From positions 6,262,001 to 6,326,000 of the forward strand of contig CM062379.1 of the NCBI GenBank assembly GCA_031310005.1: a DNA stretch of 64,000 bases. The letters are read 5' to 3'. Below, piece by piece: positions 33,241 to 45,518 of the stretch. Source of the DNA: Dactylellina haptotyla (lineage: Eukaryota > Ascomycota > Orbiliomycetes > Orbiliales > Orbiliaceae). The notes under the pieces are model-generated. The model searched no databases. It saw only the letters and a program-made list of their open reading frames with translations, and was not told the origin of the DNA. A program made the translations under genes and the position numbers. Within the stretch, counting starts at the first letter, position 1; the number at the start of each line of letters is the position of its first letter.

Positions 33241-34678
33241 TGTCCTTACTCTTGGTGCCAGAACCCGAAGCTTGAGTTTTAAGCGGGATATCTTGTAGCC
33301 ATCTCGTTGTTGAATGCTCGAAGCTTAAATGAGTTTTGTTGGATGTTCGCACACAACACACCAACCTCATGTTTAGTCGCTTCGTATCTGCGCTTCAAAT
33401 GGCGAATATACTTGGCCGATTAGTGCAACTTGACTTTTAGATATTGAGGATTTGGTTAAAATTTGGTTGTTAAACGAGTCACCAACGGTATTCGTTCCGT
33501 ATCCTTTTCGGTGTTTAATCTGAATTTCTACGCCGCCTGTGCGTCATGTTGTGGAACAAGGTACTCCGGATCAGACCGTGGGTCCCAGTTGCTACCCGAC
33601 ATCGAACAAAGACTGCGAATCCAGCAGAATGGTACCTGCAGGACTATTATGTGACTTGAATGAAATTAGTTCGTCCGGGTAATGAAATGTGGCAGAGTAG
33701 GCAAACAAAGGGGCTGACCAACCGGATCGTGACTTTTGCATTTAGCTCTTGCCGTGCCGTATCCGAGCTTCAAGCGGCGTCTGCGTATTGTCACGCAGCA
33801 ACAGCATCGCGCACTTTCAAACGGGAACAACTGAGAATGAAGATATATTGCAGTACTTCCTTTGATTTCGGAGTCTCTGATTATATTTGCATTATACTTT
33901 TAGCCTCCATCTGGTTGTTAGTGACTTTACCTTGTTTCCAGTGATATTTATATGTCGTTGTTACAGAGCCAACAAACTCCTGACAATATGCTTTAGTTAG
34001 GCGAGTACAGCAAGAAATTGCTGTAAGATTACCTTGGCGCCATCTTAAACTTATAGAGTTCAATGATCTCTCATCTTTGCGAATTGATTTCGTAGCGAAT
34101 CCTCATCAGCTGATGAAAGCGTCGTTGAAATACAAGCGCGGTGCCACCATCCACCTAACCGACGACATTGAACATATCGGTCGTTAAGTCATCTTCCGTC
34201 CGCGATGCATAGCTCTACCAATGAAAAACTCACCTGCATACTCTCATCAAAAAATCTTCTCTTAACCTTCGATACATTTCATTTTCCTGCTGTACTCTCG
34301 GCATCTAATAGAAAACTTTCCCCGTGATCTGGTTCGTGTCTCGAGTGTGTGTCAGCAGCAGCACAGTGGTCCTATTCTTTTATAAAGGCCGGCCCCAACC
34401 TCACCTCACCTCACCAAACAACCGACTTGGAACCTCAATATCTTTCTGACCGTATTTCGACCACCTCCACCTCCAATCTCACCTTTGCTAAAACTCTCAT
34501 CAATTCGGGGTTCAGTTCGCCTCTAGCAAGCTTAGGTATGGTAACCTGCAGAAATTCATGTCTCTCAGCGATCCAAAGTCGATGAATCTCACATAAATCA
34601 CTTGACATACAGAAACCCTATCTCCTGTTCTGAACTATTTTATCACAATCATTCAAGATCTTTGCCTCTTTGCCCACC
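33241..34678. other. Divergent intergenic region NDUFAF7 / LRR gene
   Basis: About 1.4 kb with no supported gene. It includes a short cctca tandem repeat (about 34398-34415) near the LRR-gene leader. Scattered open frames (33463-34585) lack protein-like composition. Confidence 0.5.
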
Positions 34679-36651
34679 ATGGGAAAATTAACATACGTTA
34701 ACGTGAGCGGCCTTCTATTCCGTATCGCACAGTTTTCTGGATGCTAACGTCCGTCCATAGCGGAAAATATCCGGCGTCAAGCTAGCCCAGTCTATCCAAA
34801 GAGATATTCAGAAAAGAATCCCGAAAATTGGTGAAGAGAAGAAATTGGCCGCTGTCCAACGTGATCCCACAGTTGAAATTGATGTTTCAGGCCGACAGCT
34901 CGGAGCTGAGGGGATAGCAATCGTTTGCAATTCACTCTACGATCTCGGTCTCACCAAACTATCCCGGGTCGAAGAACTCAACCTTTCTGGTAACGATCTT
35001 ACCGCATCCTCTCTCCAACATCTACGCCGAGCGCTTTCCGTGTGTCCCGATATCCGCGATATTAACATCAGCAATAATAAGATCGAGCTCTGCACCATTG
35101 ACGACATGAAAGAATGGAGGAAGTTTCTAGAGTGTTTCTCTGTCCTCAAATGCGTCAGACGCCTCGATTTCTCGGGCAATCCTCTCGGCGATATTGGCGT
35201 CGAAGTCCTGTTCTCCACTTATGCCAACGAAAGCGATATATTTATTCCCTATGATTTCAAAGCAATTGGAAAGTCGGATGATTTCGACGATTCTGCTGAT
35301 GCTAACTACACAGTGGAAGGCTTTGATATTCGCTCTCAAGGAGGGCATTTGTATCTGGCTTCCCACCCCCAGGGAGTCGATCTTGGCAATATCGCAGATG
35401 CAGAGAGTAAAAGAGCCTCTTGACACCTTCAACCTGATATCTTGTAACTAATTCGCGTCTCCAATTCAGGAAAAGCTAGCCTCGGCAGCACTTCAGCCCA
35501 ATCTAGTGGAATGTTAGGCTCCAGCCCACCCTCATCCTTGGACCCTTCACGAGAACCCGCTGATATCCATGGCCTTCGTGGCATCCCTTATATTATTTTG
35601 TCTAACATTGGTGCCACCGATCTTTCCGCTATGTGGATGAGCTACATCATCCCAGACCACACGCTCCCATCCGATCTTCTTCCCCACCTACCACCACTCA
35701 AAGAAGGACCTTTGGCAGCAACTATCCGCAAGTACGATGCACTCACAACCTGTCGGGGCCTCGTTCTGACTAAGAACCCTCATATCACCACCCTTGGACA
35801 ACGAGCACTGAAAGAAGCTGAGGAGAGAAGAGATCAAGATGCAGCGACAGTTGAAGAACTTATGACCAATGGACAGGGTCGTCGTCGGAGCTCGGCAGTT
35901 AGTGACGCGGGCTCTGAAGACTCTGGACGTCGCGATGCCAATAGAAGATCCAGTGGGCAAGAAGATTCCTTTCAAGTTGGCTCGTTTCTAGCTAGAAGTC
36001 GAAAAGCGCTAAATGATTCTCGATACAATCTTGACCGAACGAGAGCAAGAATCCAATTGAATGTTTTGAAAGAGAAAGGTGTCAATGCATCTTTACTCTG
36101 GAAAGTGGTCATGCGGACGGTAGTTGTTAGTAGAGCGATCCTTTTGGATTATGACGGCCCGATTACAATCGATGGGTGCGAACCAACTCTCAAGATTGAA
36201 ACGAAAGGTAAGTTCATTCTATGTTTTGTTGAAAAATATACAAACTTTGAATCTATCCTTACATGGTTATCTATTAGGCTCTCAGCGGGCAAGCACGGAC
36301 AGCAACTTCAAACTTGCCATCGATGATTCTGTTGAAAATGTGACGGCATCCAAAGATTCGCTCTCCGTAGCAATGAAAGCGCTGGATGTGGGCACCTCTT
36401 CTGACGATACGAAGGGCAGCGCTCTCGACAGGAAACTTCCCGGAGACCTACCAATAGACATTTGGATGAAAATTATTCTCATGGCTGAGGATAGCGACAA
36501 TATAACGAACCGGACCCAGCGCCTCAATATATTTCATTGGGCTCGTTCACGGACCGCAATTGCTAAAGAACTCGAATATCTTTCAGAGAGCACGGAAAGC
36601 CAGGCAAGAAGAGTCATAGCCAAGGTCAAGGGCCTCGTTTATGAACTATGA
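34679..36651 (+). CDS. Leucine-rich-repeat protein of unknown function
   Basis: Four exons (34679-34702, 34761-35406, 35470-36207, 36278-36651) give 593 residues; the first is 24 bases (MGKLTYVN). Residues about 45-175 hold ribonuclease-inhibitor-like leucine-rich repeats: VEIDVSGRQLGAEGI, VEELNLSGNDLTASSLQHL, IRDINISNNKI and VRRLDFSGNPLGDIGVEVL. A second LRR-like portion around residues 250-330 contains GIPYIILSNIGATDLSAMWM and GLVLTKNPHITTLGQRAL. A disordered Ser/Arg linker follows, then a helical C terminus (LPIDIWMKIILMAED, FHWARSRTAIAKEL). Such proteins occur across filamentous ascomycetes without an assigned role. The LRR fold suggests a scaffold for protein contacts; that is inference. 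No signal peptide or membrane segment is visible. Confidence 0.8.
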
Positions 36652-37784
36652 TGGAAGACAGTGCCTTTATGAACCTTTTCTTCAGATATTTTTCCCTGGT
36701 TTACTATAAGAATAAAAATGTATTCTAAACGAAAAGAAAAATAGGGTGCGGTGACTACTCTGGAAACTCGAAATCCACACTTTTGTTTGCCCAGCTGGTG
36801 TTTTTTGTTTCTTCTCTCGGTGAATATGCGTGTAAGCTGATAGAACCTGAAGTTAAATTGAATTCGCGTTTAAACAAGTATCCTACGTCGGTAGGCTTTT
36901 GGGTCATATTCAATCCCGCAGTGCATATAGATATTGACCTTTCTATAGATTCAGTATCCCCCTGTTGATATGAGATAGATATATAGCTACAGTCCAATGG
37001 ACTCCGGCTATAATATGCGAAAACAGGTGTTTCTCTTTGTTGGGTGTCTGTTATTCGACTACTACGGGACTACCATTTTATGTACGGGAGGAGCTGAGAA
37101 GGGATTATACAATTATAGACTCTCGTACAGCATCACCAAGCGGCAACAATACTACAAACTTGATAGCTTAGTTTATTCGAAGTTTTGGTTATATATGGTG
37201 GTTTTACCCAGCATAGAATGTCAAATGAATTAACCGATAACTTGCGCGATACCCGTCTGGGATATTCCAACATGCAACATAGATGTTCCGTGTTGGGCGG
37301 CTTGTTTAAGGCCCAGCTTGCGGACCCCTGAACGATGCTTAATTTCCCGAACCCTTTTCCCCGATTTGGCAGTAGCCAGCTTGCGGAATACTCCAATTGA
37401 TCTCCTTCTTCCTTCCTCCCACGTTGGTCAGTACTCGAGCGCATCTTCAACGTCGCATAAGTCCATGTTCATAATCACGCTCGTTACCAGTTTATATATA
37501 TCAGAAAACAAATCTCCCATTCGCCAGGCGAAAACGCGAAAGTGCACACGTTTGGACCCTTTGTCAAACAATCCAAGACACCAAAAGCAATCACAATCAC
37601 AATTCATGGATACACGGACCTTGTAATATCTTGAGAGCACGCCCAAAAGGAATTACCCCTCCACACCGCTGCTATCGACCAAATACCAGATAGCGCGCAC
37701 TGAGCTACTCCGGCCTCCCGGTCTGGGGAGGGATCTCACCACCCCGCTATCCAAATCCACCCAACCCGAAGACGCGACGCCTCG
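36652..37784. other. Intergenic region between the LRR gene and the GT90 gene
   Basis: About 1.1 kb and AT-rich. An 11-base direct repeat (cagcttgcgga) occurs at about 37315 and 37377. No gene is supported. Confidence 0.5.
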
Positions 37785-40713
37785 ATGAACATTCTCAACT
37801 CCTACTTCTTCGCCAGTATCTCGGGCTCCTCTGGCGGCAACATCAACTCATCCAATGTTGCTCTTATTGCCAATATCTTCCTAACTACCCTCGTAACCTC
37901 AATATTCACACCGGAATTACACTCTCTGCTAGTATCCGCAATCTCTTGGTGTACTGTCGCAGTGCTTTTGTTTCTTATTCAACAGCAAGCAGCACGCAAT
38001 GGGGAGCTGCAGGTAACAATTGACAGGAAGACACGGAGGAAAGTCACAGCATTGGTTGGATGCATTCTGTTATCAGGAGTGTGTGAACGGGTCGTGGGCC
38101 CGAGCTGGGTAGGGAAGGCGGCATGGTGGCATAAGGTCTGTAGCTCTTGTCCCAGTTTTGAATGCAAGCTGGCTCTGAAATCGTGTTTCCGAATTTGATG
38201 AAATTTTATTAACGATAATTCTTGTTATTTCGCCATAGGCAGGTCTACCGCTTGTCACCAGATTCCTACGGAACTACACCCTCGGCGAGCCCGGAATACT
38301 AGAAGGCGGTCTGCAAAGAGGATCTAAGCGGCTCCTGGCTCTAGTGTCGATAATTGCATTCCTCGCCTTAGCACCAATCGTTATACCCGATATGTCAATG
38401 GCCATCGGACTGTCGAGCATCGTTTTCCAGTCCATGGTCTATGTGCTGATGGAGGACATCACGCTTGGTTCCATCAAGGATAGTAAGAATATGCCTGGCG
38501 CAACCGCGGACCTCAAGTCACTTGCGCATAGCGGATACCTGAGGGGCGCCATCGGCGCAACTGGGGGATTTGTTTTGCTGTCTGCGTATTTTGAGCGGTC
38601 GCTAAGAGACTATGCATTGCCGAACTTCGCTGGTTTCTCTCTAGCCAGAATAGTGGCGATGGGTATGGTAGGCGGGTTAAGATGGTTATGCGTGCCATTG
38701 CTAGTAAGCTTTCTCCCAGAAGAATAATTCGACTCCAGCACATTAACATCCACCAGGTCTCTAGGTTATCTTCACCCTCTGGGAGCATAGTCGACCTGTC
38801 GATAACTTTAATAGCCAGCCAATTGGTTTTATGGACGTCACCTTTCCAAGTCTTCGGAACCGTCGCCTCTCTCATCCTGGCTTCGTTTCACTTTGCCGGA
38901 ATGCCCAGCAACCGGGAAATTCTACCTCAGAGATTCGGGCCAACTCGTACGGTGGTCGCATCCATCCTGATCATCATGATACTGGGGTCGCTCTTCGCTT
39001 CAGCAATCCCTCGTACTACCGTTGTATCTGCCCCGCCAACTGTCCCACCTCCACATATCCACCCGATAGCCCATTTGATGGAACACGGCTCGAACGAATT
39101 CGCGGCTATGAAACAGCGACAATCCACTTCTCTGCGGGATGCGGTCAGAAACTATAAGAAAAGATATGGCATGCCACCACCACCAAACTTCGACAAATGG
39201 TACGAGTTTGCGGTTTCGCGGAAATCTTTCTTGATTGATGAATATGACACTATATTCCACCAGATTCAACCATTTTGGGGTATGCCACCAAAGATGATTA
39301 GAGAAAGAGCAAGAGAGGCTTTGGGTTTCCCTCAAGCCTTCATCAAGATGTCTCTGCGGAACGGGAAGGTTTCCGAGATTGAAGATGGAGAAGAATGGCA
39401 GCGAGATGCTACCGTTGGCATGCTCAACAACTTTAAGCAATGGATTCCTGATATGGACCTAGCTTTCAACACGCATGACGAGCCGCGGATTGTCGTCCCC
39501 ACAGAGGAAATGAGCGTCTTTATCGAACGAGCTAAAGATGTGAAGCGTGCTGAAAATCCCAAGAATGTGTTCACGGGATTTCCTGCTGAGGAAAGACATA
39601 AAATACCCCCAGTACAATACAGTCGCTTCAATGAGTTCGCCCACCAATCTATATGGGGAAACAGCAAATTGTCCTGTCAATCCGAGACACCAGCTCGAGA
39701 TCCATTAGAAGAAATGCCAGATGCTATCGAAAGATACTCTCTCCCGCCGATTCCATTCATTACCAATAGAACCGCTTCTACAGATGTCTGTTTACAACCC
39801 AGCGTACGACACCGCCACGGTTTCTTTCAACGACCTAATGCTTACCACGTCTCGCATAACTTATTCCCTGTATTTTCCCAGAGTAAAGTCTCCTGCTACA
39901 ACGACTTAATCTACCCGTCACCCTGGTATTGGGCCGGTAAGGTCTCCTATGACGAAGACAAAGATGTATCATGGGGCGAAAAGAAGGATCTTCTATACTG
40001 GCGTGGTTCGACTACTGGTGGCTTCTCGCGGAATGGAGGTTGGAGACAACAGCACCGGCAAATGGTTGTTTCACATCTCAACGGCTTCAACGAAACTAGC
40101 CAGATCTTCGAGCTAGAAAACAACGACCAAAAAACCATATGGAGGGTCAAGACAGATAAGAGGTCGAATTTCAAGTCATCCATCGATGTTAAATTCTCAC
40201 ATATTGGCCAGTGCGATGAGAAGGACTGTAATGAACAGCGCGAGTTCTTCAAACCGTCCGACATGGTCGACCAGCAGGACGCTTGGGGGTATAAATTCCT
40301 ACTTGATATGGATGGCAACGCTTTCTCCGGCAGGTTTTATGCCTTCTTGCTTAGTAACAGCGCAGTGTTCAAAATGGCGTTGTTCAGGGAGTGGCATGAG
40401 GAGTGGCTTGTGCCGTGGGTGCATTACATACCGCTGAGCTTGGATATGAGCGAGTCGATTGAAACTCTGCGGTATTTCACAAAGGAAAAGGAAGGCATGG
40501 AGGGGATCAGAAGGATCGCTGAGCAGGGCAGATATTGGGCGAAGAAGGTTCTCAGGAAAGAGGACTTCGAAGTCTGGTTCTTCAGGTTGTTGTTAGAGTG
40601 AGTATCTCTTTATTTTTGCTTGAACCCGTTGAATAAAAATAAAGGCTAACTTGACTGTTAGGTATGGCCGGGTTATTGACGACAACAGAGATAAGATCGG
40701 ATTCGATCTTTAA
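37785..40713 (+). CDS. CAP10-type glycosyltransferase (GT90) with multi-pass N terminus
   Basis: Four exons (37785-38135, 38239-38703, 38757-40597, 40662-40713) give 902 residues. The first 400 residues hold about eight or nine hydrophobic segments (for example VALIANIFLTTLVTSIF, LLALVSIIAFLALAPIVI, SILIIMILGSLFASAI). The rest is the CAP10 domain: PPPNFDKWYEFAVSRKSFLID, DLLYWRGSTTGGFSRNGGW, KFLLDMDGNAFSGRFYAFLLSN and WVHYIPLSLDM. Family-90 enzymes include the Cryptococcus beta-1,2-xylosyltransferase Cxt1 and Cap10. The likely location is the Golgi, adding a sugar to a glycan or glycolipid. The actual donor and acceptor cannot be read from the sequence. The last exon supplies only 17 residues (YGRVIDDNRDKIGFDL after the joint codon). 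Confidence 0.87.
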
Positions 40714-41204
40714 GGCCCTGCTGCCAAAGTTTCTTCAGCATATAAGGAGTAAGTTTACCGGGGTAATATGGGTTCATGTGCATATAGCATTTTTGTCATT
40801 GGTGGAACATTGTTATTCTTCAACGGGATTGTACTCGGAATTTTGTAAATGGATTATATATTTCTAGATTTATTGTGTAATATAGTTTTTGATTTCTGGT
40901 ATCTTAGTCTACAGATACATGCTTTTATCAGCTACTTTTAGTTTTCTAGATGGCTGAATATAATGAGAGCTAATTTTCGATATATGAAAGGCTATCAAAA
41001 CGCGTATCCAGAGAGTGAGAATTTTGAAATTCCTATCAATAATTGCTGATGACCCTGCACAGACTGGCACTCTACTGCTTGGTACCTCGCTGATGGGGAG
41101 GTGTTGTCGCGCTGGAGGCGGGCTATATACCAACTCATCGGATGGGTGCATTCGCGACTTTCCAACCTCCACATCTCCACATACTCCCCCCACAATCCTT
41201 GACA
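40714..41204. other. Intergenic region upstream of the RS-rich gene
   Basis: This 491-base gap is AT-rich in its first half, with a pyrimidine-rich stretch at 41160-41200 directly before the next ATG. No gene is seen. Confidence 0.5.
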
Positions 41205-42560
41205 ATGGCCGACGACATCAGCGACACCCTTGCGGCCTCTCTCCTGAAGAAGGAGGCCTCCGAGCGATCTTTACGATACTCCGCGTTCGGTCTCGTAGCC
41301 TTCGCCGGAGACCGGTGAGTAAGTCTCTGCCCTGGCCTCACTTTGGCACACGATCGAACCCTCAACAAGCTAATCGCCAACGACGCATATCGTAGCAAAA
41401 AACCATCTTCGGCACCTAAACCCAACACACGATTCCTAAGAAATCTCGTCAAGGAAGCAGACTCGCATAATACAGCTTTACTCGCTAAAGAAGCCGAAGA
41501 GTCCAGACTTCGTTTGGAGAAGCTTAGGAGGGAGGAGAGAAGACGGGATAAAGACGGAGACCGGCCGAGGGAACGATATCACCGACGCAGTAGAAGCCGA
41601 AGTCCGGACAACAGATCTAGGAGAAAAGAAAGGAGTAGAAGTAGGAGTGGAGATCGACGGCGTAGGGACCGTGATGATGACGGCAGGGAGAAGAAACGAC
41701 AGAAGGTTGGCATAGCCGATATCGATCGATTGTTACAAGCGTCGAGACGAGAGAAACGAGACAGCGACAAGGATAAAGATAGGAGCGATACAAGAAATCA
41801 CGAACGTTCGAGGAGAGATAAGGATAGGAGTAGAAGTCGGGATCGAAACCGGGATAAGAAGCGAAGGGATAAACACAGACATCGGAGTCGAAGCCGGGAT
41901 GGAGATAACAGTAGACACCGTTCTAGAAGATCCAGGAGCCGAAGTCATTCACGACCGAAGTCACGATCGAAGTCACCAGATAGAAAACGAAGATCGCGTA
42001 AACGGTCGGCTTCTCGCTCGCCATCTGCCTCAGGCTCGCGTTCTCCCCGGAAGCAGCGACGATCTGCCTCTCCTCCTCGGTCCAAGCTGAGCCGATTATC
42101 ACCCTTCCAGGATGACGATGACCCATTGGCTCCCTATCTAGCTGGCGTTTCCACAAGATCCTCACCTGAAATCGGGCCTGCTATTCCGAAAGGCCGATTA
42201 CACAGTGGCGCGAAACCTCGTGGCCGTGGTTTGCCCGGCGCTTCTGCAATGGACGCTCGCTTTGATCCTTCATACGATCCGACACTTGATGTAACCCCTG
42301 CTAATCCGGAGGATGAAGATGACTGGGAAGCGGCGCTGGAAGCCATTCGAGACCGGCAGAAATGGAAGCAACAGGGCAAGGAACGCTTGAAAGCCGCAGG
42401 ATTCGACGATGAGTTTATCGAGGCGTGGGAAACAAATACCACCAAGGATGAGAACAGGATCAAATGGAGTAAAGAGAAAGGTGGGAGAGACTGGGATAGA
42501 GGAAAGGTGGTAGACGAGGAGACTGGCGAAGTGAAGCTGAAGGCCTCTTGGGCTTCGTAG
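41205..42560 (+). CDS. Arg/Ser-rich (RS-domain) nuclear protein
   Basis: Two exons (41205-41314, 41396-42560) give 424 residues. The N terminus (MADDISDTLAASLLKKEASE) leads into a conserved block, KPNTRFLRNLVKEADSHNTAL, which resembles the LRN-V-I-R-x-TD-x-HN segment of animal NKAPD1 proteins. Residues about 85-290 are a long RS/RD/RE-repeat region typical of splicing-associated proteins. The C-terminal 95 residues are again ordered and conserved in character (DDWEAALEAIRDRQKWKQQ, LKAAGFDDEFIEAWE). A role in mRNA processing within nuclear speckle-like compartments is inferred from composition only. Database labels such as 'pre-mRNA-splicing factor 38B' on similar proteins probably come from the RS tract alone. 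Confidence 0.78.
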
Positions 42561-42862
42561 CAAACTATCTACAAGAAATGACTCTCCTAATATGTACCAT
42601 ACTTAACGCGATACGATCTATAATTGGTGTCTTGGTGTTATTCATCCGATATTTAGGAAGCCAGGTTTTGATTGTTTTATCACCAAACAGAATATTTTAT
42701 TCCAAAGATTTACAAATGCGTAACTCTAGTTTGTGCAAAAAAGAGACATTTAATATACACATGCAGCTTGTAAAAATAAATGGTGAAATGTTCCAAGAGG
42801 TGCGCTGAAAGTAAACCTATATATATACAATTGAATTTTGTGTGAGGAGTCAGTCCTATGCA
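42561..42862. other. Tail-to-tail gap between the RS-rich gene and ketopantoate reductase
   Basis: A 302-base AT-rich stretch carrying both 3' UTRs. Nothing else is visible. Confidence 0.5.
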
Positions 42863-44014
42863 TCACAGTTTCATTTCATACGGTCCTTTATCTGGATCGT
42901 CCACTGGTAAATCGCCTTCGACCTTGGGCCCAATCATGTCTAGTTTACCTTTAACCATCTCTCGGAGCATGAAATTCACAGCGCAAGGGATACCTAAATC
43001 TGCGCCTTTCCTTACGACATATCCGTTGATATACTCCACTTCGGTAGGCTTACCAGCCCGCACATCTTGAAGCATGGATGAAATATTTGTCGCAGTCTTT
43101 TTCGCCACTCCGACAACGACTTTCTCCAATCTTTCAGGCGAGAACCTTATTTCTCTGTCCACTAGATTATCTAATTCCGGCATAGCAGCGATGACCTTTG
43201 AAATCTCGAAAATGATAAGGCGAAACATGCGGGATATCGGAAAGTTGTATAATAGCTGGCCGTTATAGCAATTAAACATGACACTCAATGGATTGATCAC
43301 TGCGTTCACAGCTAGTTTTTCCAGCTGTGCGGCAATTATATCGGGATAACTTGTCAGACTGTAGCCTAAATCATGGCATTCGAGGAGGATATTCAGTAGT
43401 TCGCGGGTGGTAGGGGGTAGGTTGTCAAGTGTGGGAGGGATGTTGGGATACGGCTGGCCCTGAGGGGGCGGTTCCCGAGGCACAACGCTCAGATCAATCT
43501 TGCCGAATCCCGCATGGATCACACTAAAAGGGCGGATGGTATGGGCGCCGTGGCTGTTGATTCCGATGACTATGTTTGGCCGGTCTTGTTCGTTCGGCCA
43601 GAGGTGGGTTTTGATATCTTCGAGAGCTCCCATGCCATTTTGGACGAGCATGACAGTGCTATCGGCATTCAGGCGGTCCTTGATGCTCTCTAGTGCTACG
43701 CGGGTTTGATGTGCTTTCGTGGCCACTATCAGACGACTGATGGGTCTCGCGGCACTGGCAGCCCAGGCCTCGAACATGGCACGGTCAGTGACTTCATATT
43801 CGAAACCAGTGACGACACTGGCAATTCGGTTACGCTCGACACGGATACGGTGCCCGCAGGCTCGGAATCTCTGCTGGATGTGGAGATTGTGCAGGAGGAG
43901 AGTGACAGGTGGAGGATTGCGCTGGGAGCGGAGGGAGTGGGCGAGGAGGTTGCCGATGTTGCCGTTGCCGAGGATGTGGATGCGCGGCAGCCGCAGAGGG
44001 GCCGCGGTGGTCAT
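42863..44014 (-). CDS. PAN5: 2-dehydropantoate 2-reductase (ketopantoate reductase)
   Basis: A single exon encodes 383 residues. The enzyme reduces ketopantoate to pantoate with NADPH, the second step toward pantothenate and CoA. Evidence: N-terminal Rossmann loop IHILGNGNIGNLLAHSL; IVATKAHQTRVAL containing the catalytic-type Lys; VMLVQNGMGALEDI; GINSHGAH; and C-terminal helices with EKLAVNAVINPLSVMFNCYNG and a TEVEYINGYVVRKGADLGIP motif, both standard for the ApbA/PanE family. Length is normal for fungal members (about 350-400). Some fungi have several paralogues with other 2-ketoacid substrates, so the pantothenate role is likely but not proved. It shares a 256-base divergent promoter with LRP1. 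Confidence 0.9.
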   Translation of the reverse strand: MTTAAPLRLPRIHILGNGNIGNLLAHSLRSQRNPPPVTLLLHNLHIQQRFRACGHRIRVERNRIASVVTGFEYEVTDRAMFEAWAASAARPISRLIVATKAHQTRVALESIKDRLNADSTVMLVQNGMGALEDIKTHLWPNEQDRPNIVIGINSHGAHTIRPFSVIHAGFGKIDLSVVPREPPPQGQPYPNIPPTLDNLPPTTRELLNILLECHDLGYSLTSYPDIIAAQLEKLAVNAVINPLSVMFNCYNGQLLYNFPISRMFRLIIFEISKVIAAMPELDNLVDREIRFSPERLEKVVVGVAKKTATNISSMLQDVRAGKPTEVEYINGYVVRKGADLGIPCAVNFMLREMVKGKLDMIGPKVEGDLPVDDPDKGPYEMKL

Positions 44015-44270
44015 GATGTTCGGATTCTGCGTAGATCAGGCGGACGGGCCATCGTTTCCTTCCTGTCGTCGAGGATTTTGATGATATCGGGGCTCAGGTC
44101 ATGATGCCTGCTCGTGGCGGGGTTGGTTGGTTTTGATATCTCGACTGGAAAAGGCGTGGTGGAGTTTGTGCTGTTGCGGCTTAAAATATTTTTTCGCTTG
44201 TTCCAGTCAATCTCGAAACCATTCCACTTGGAAACACGCACCAGGACGTCATCACCACATTCACGCGACA
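44015..44270. promoter_or_regulatory. Shared promoter region PAN5 / LRP1
   Basis: Only 256 bases separate the two divergent start codons. No TATA box is evident. Bidirectional promoter function is inferred from spacing. Confidence 0.5.
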
Positions 44271-45099
44271 ATGGAGTCCGAGCTCTGGCCGGCCCTCGAG
44301 AACTTCGAGGATAACACGGAGGCGATCGAGAAGACGCTGAAGCCCCTCCTCGAACAGAACCTCCCCAAGCACGCCTCGATGCTGCCGCTGCTCGACAAGG
44401 CAAAGCTGTACATCATGACCACCTACGCCCTAGAATCGCTGCTCTTCTGTAGGCACTTTATCACCCTTCTATGAGACGATCAGTGCTAACCATTGTCTTG
44501 CAGCTTATCTCTCTACCTCCTCGGCCGATACTACCGAACACCCGATCATGAAAGAGCTCACCCGCGTCCGCCAGTACTTCCAGAAGATCCGCGACATCGA
44601 GAGCAAAGACTCAGAAAAAGCGAAAGAGAGCACGGCGGCGCAATCATCACAGCGTGTAGACACACGTGACAGTCTGGTTCTAGACAAGGCCGCTGCAGGT
44701 AGATTTATATCTGCCGCTCTAGCCGGGAATGACAAGTACGATGTTGAACGAGCAGAGAACATACGACTTCAAAAGGAACGAGCCAAAGAAAAGTTCGATG
44801 GGCTGGGCGAGGGTGTGAAGGACCCCATGGGGAAGAGAGCCAGTGAGAGCGACAGTGACGAGGAAGAGGGTGGCGTGAGATTGGTAACTGGTGAATCAGA
44901 TGACGAAACTAAGGCAGAGACTTCGGCACCACCCGGGCAGACGGATGGGGCCGCGGACGTGAACGAAGAATTCGAAGAGAGGAAACGCCGTAAAAAAGAA
45001 AAGAAGAGGAAGCGGGAATTAGAAGCGAAGGGCGGCGGCGAAGGAAAGAAACCGAAGAAAGACAAGGCTAAGAAGGAGAAGCCTGGTAAGAAGAAATGA
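44271..45099 (+). CDS. LRP1: Exosome-associated protein LRP1/Rrp47 (C1D family)
   Basis: Two exons (44271-44448, 44504-45099) give 257 residues. The N-terminal Sas10/C1D domain reads LPLLDKAKLYIMTTYALESLLFSYL, then HPIMKELTRVRQYFQKI and an SLVLDKAAAGRFISAALAGND segment. C1D/Rrp47 binds the exonuclease Rrp6 and helps the nuclear exosome process snoRNAs, 5.8S rRNA and other structured RNAs. The C-terminal half is acidic and then strongly Lys-rich (KRRKKEKKRKRELE, KKPKKDKAKKEKPG), suited to RNA contact and nuclear or nucleolar import. The single intron has a consensus cttgcag acceptor and joins inside the Ser codon of the conserved LLFSYL motif, which confirms the splice. Confidence 0.9.
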
Positions 45100-45518
45100 A
45101 GCAATTCTTCAGAAATCTCGATTGTACGATATGAAGTCTTCTATGCATTTGGGCCGGCGTTTGTGGCGTTGGATGAATCTCATCAGCCTTTCGAGCATCT
45201 GTTTCGCGACTGGCAGCCTATCAAGTTGGGTGGGCATATAGTAATAGTATATTGTTCACGCCCATAGAATCCTTAATTCAAAAATGCCGTTTTCTACGGC
45301 TTACAAGTATAAAGAGTGTCTTGGGACTTAGTCTATTGGTGATATTATATTTACAGCATATCAAAAAAGGATAGCTTAAAATAGCGTCTTTAATTTAGCG
45401 CGACGCAAGGTGCTGTAACCATTGCATCGATACATATCTAAATCATCTTTCTTCTGCAAACCCAACCAACACCCCGATATATACCCAGCCGTATATCCAA
45501 CCGTCTATGTAGTTCTAA
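45100..45518. other. Tail-to-tail gap between LRP1 and aspartate aminotransferase
   Basis: A 419-base AT-rich stretch with the 3' UTRs of both genes. No further feature is supported. Confidence 0.5.
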
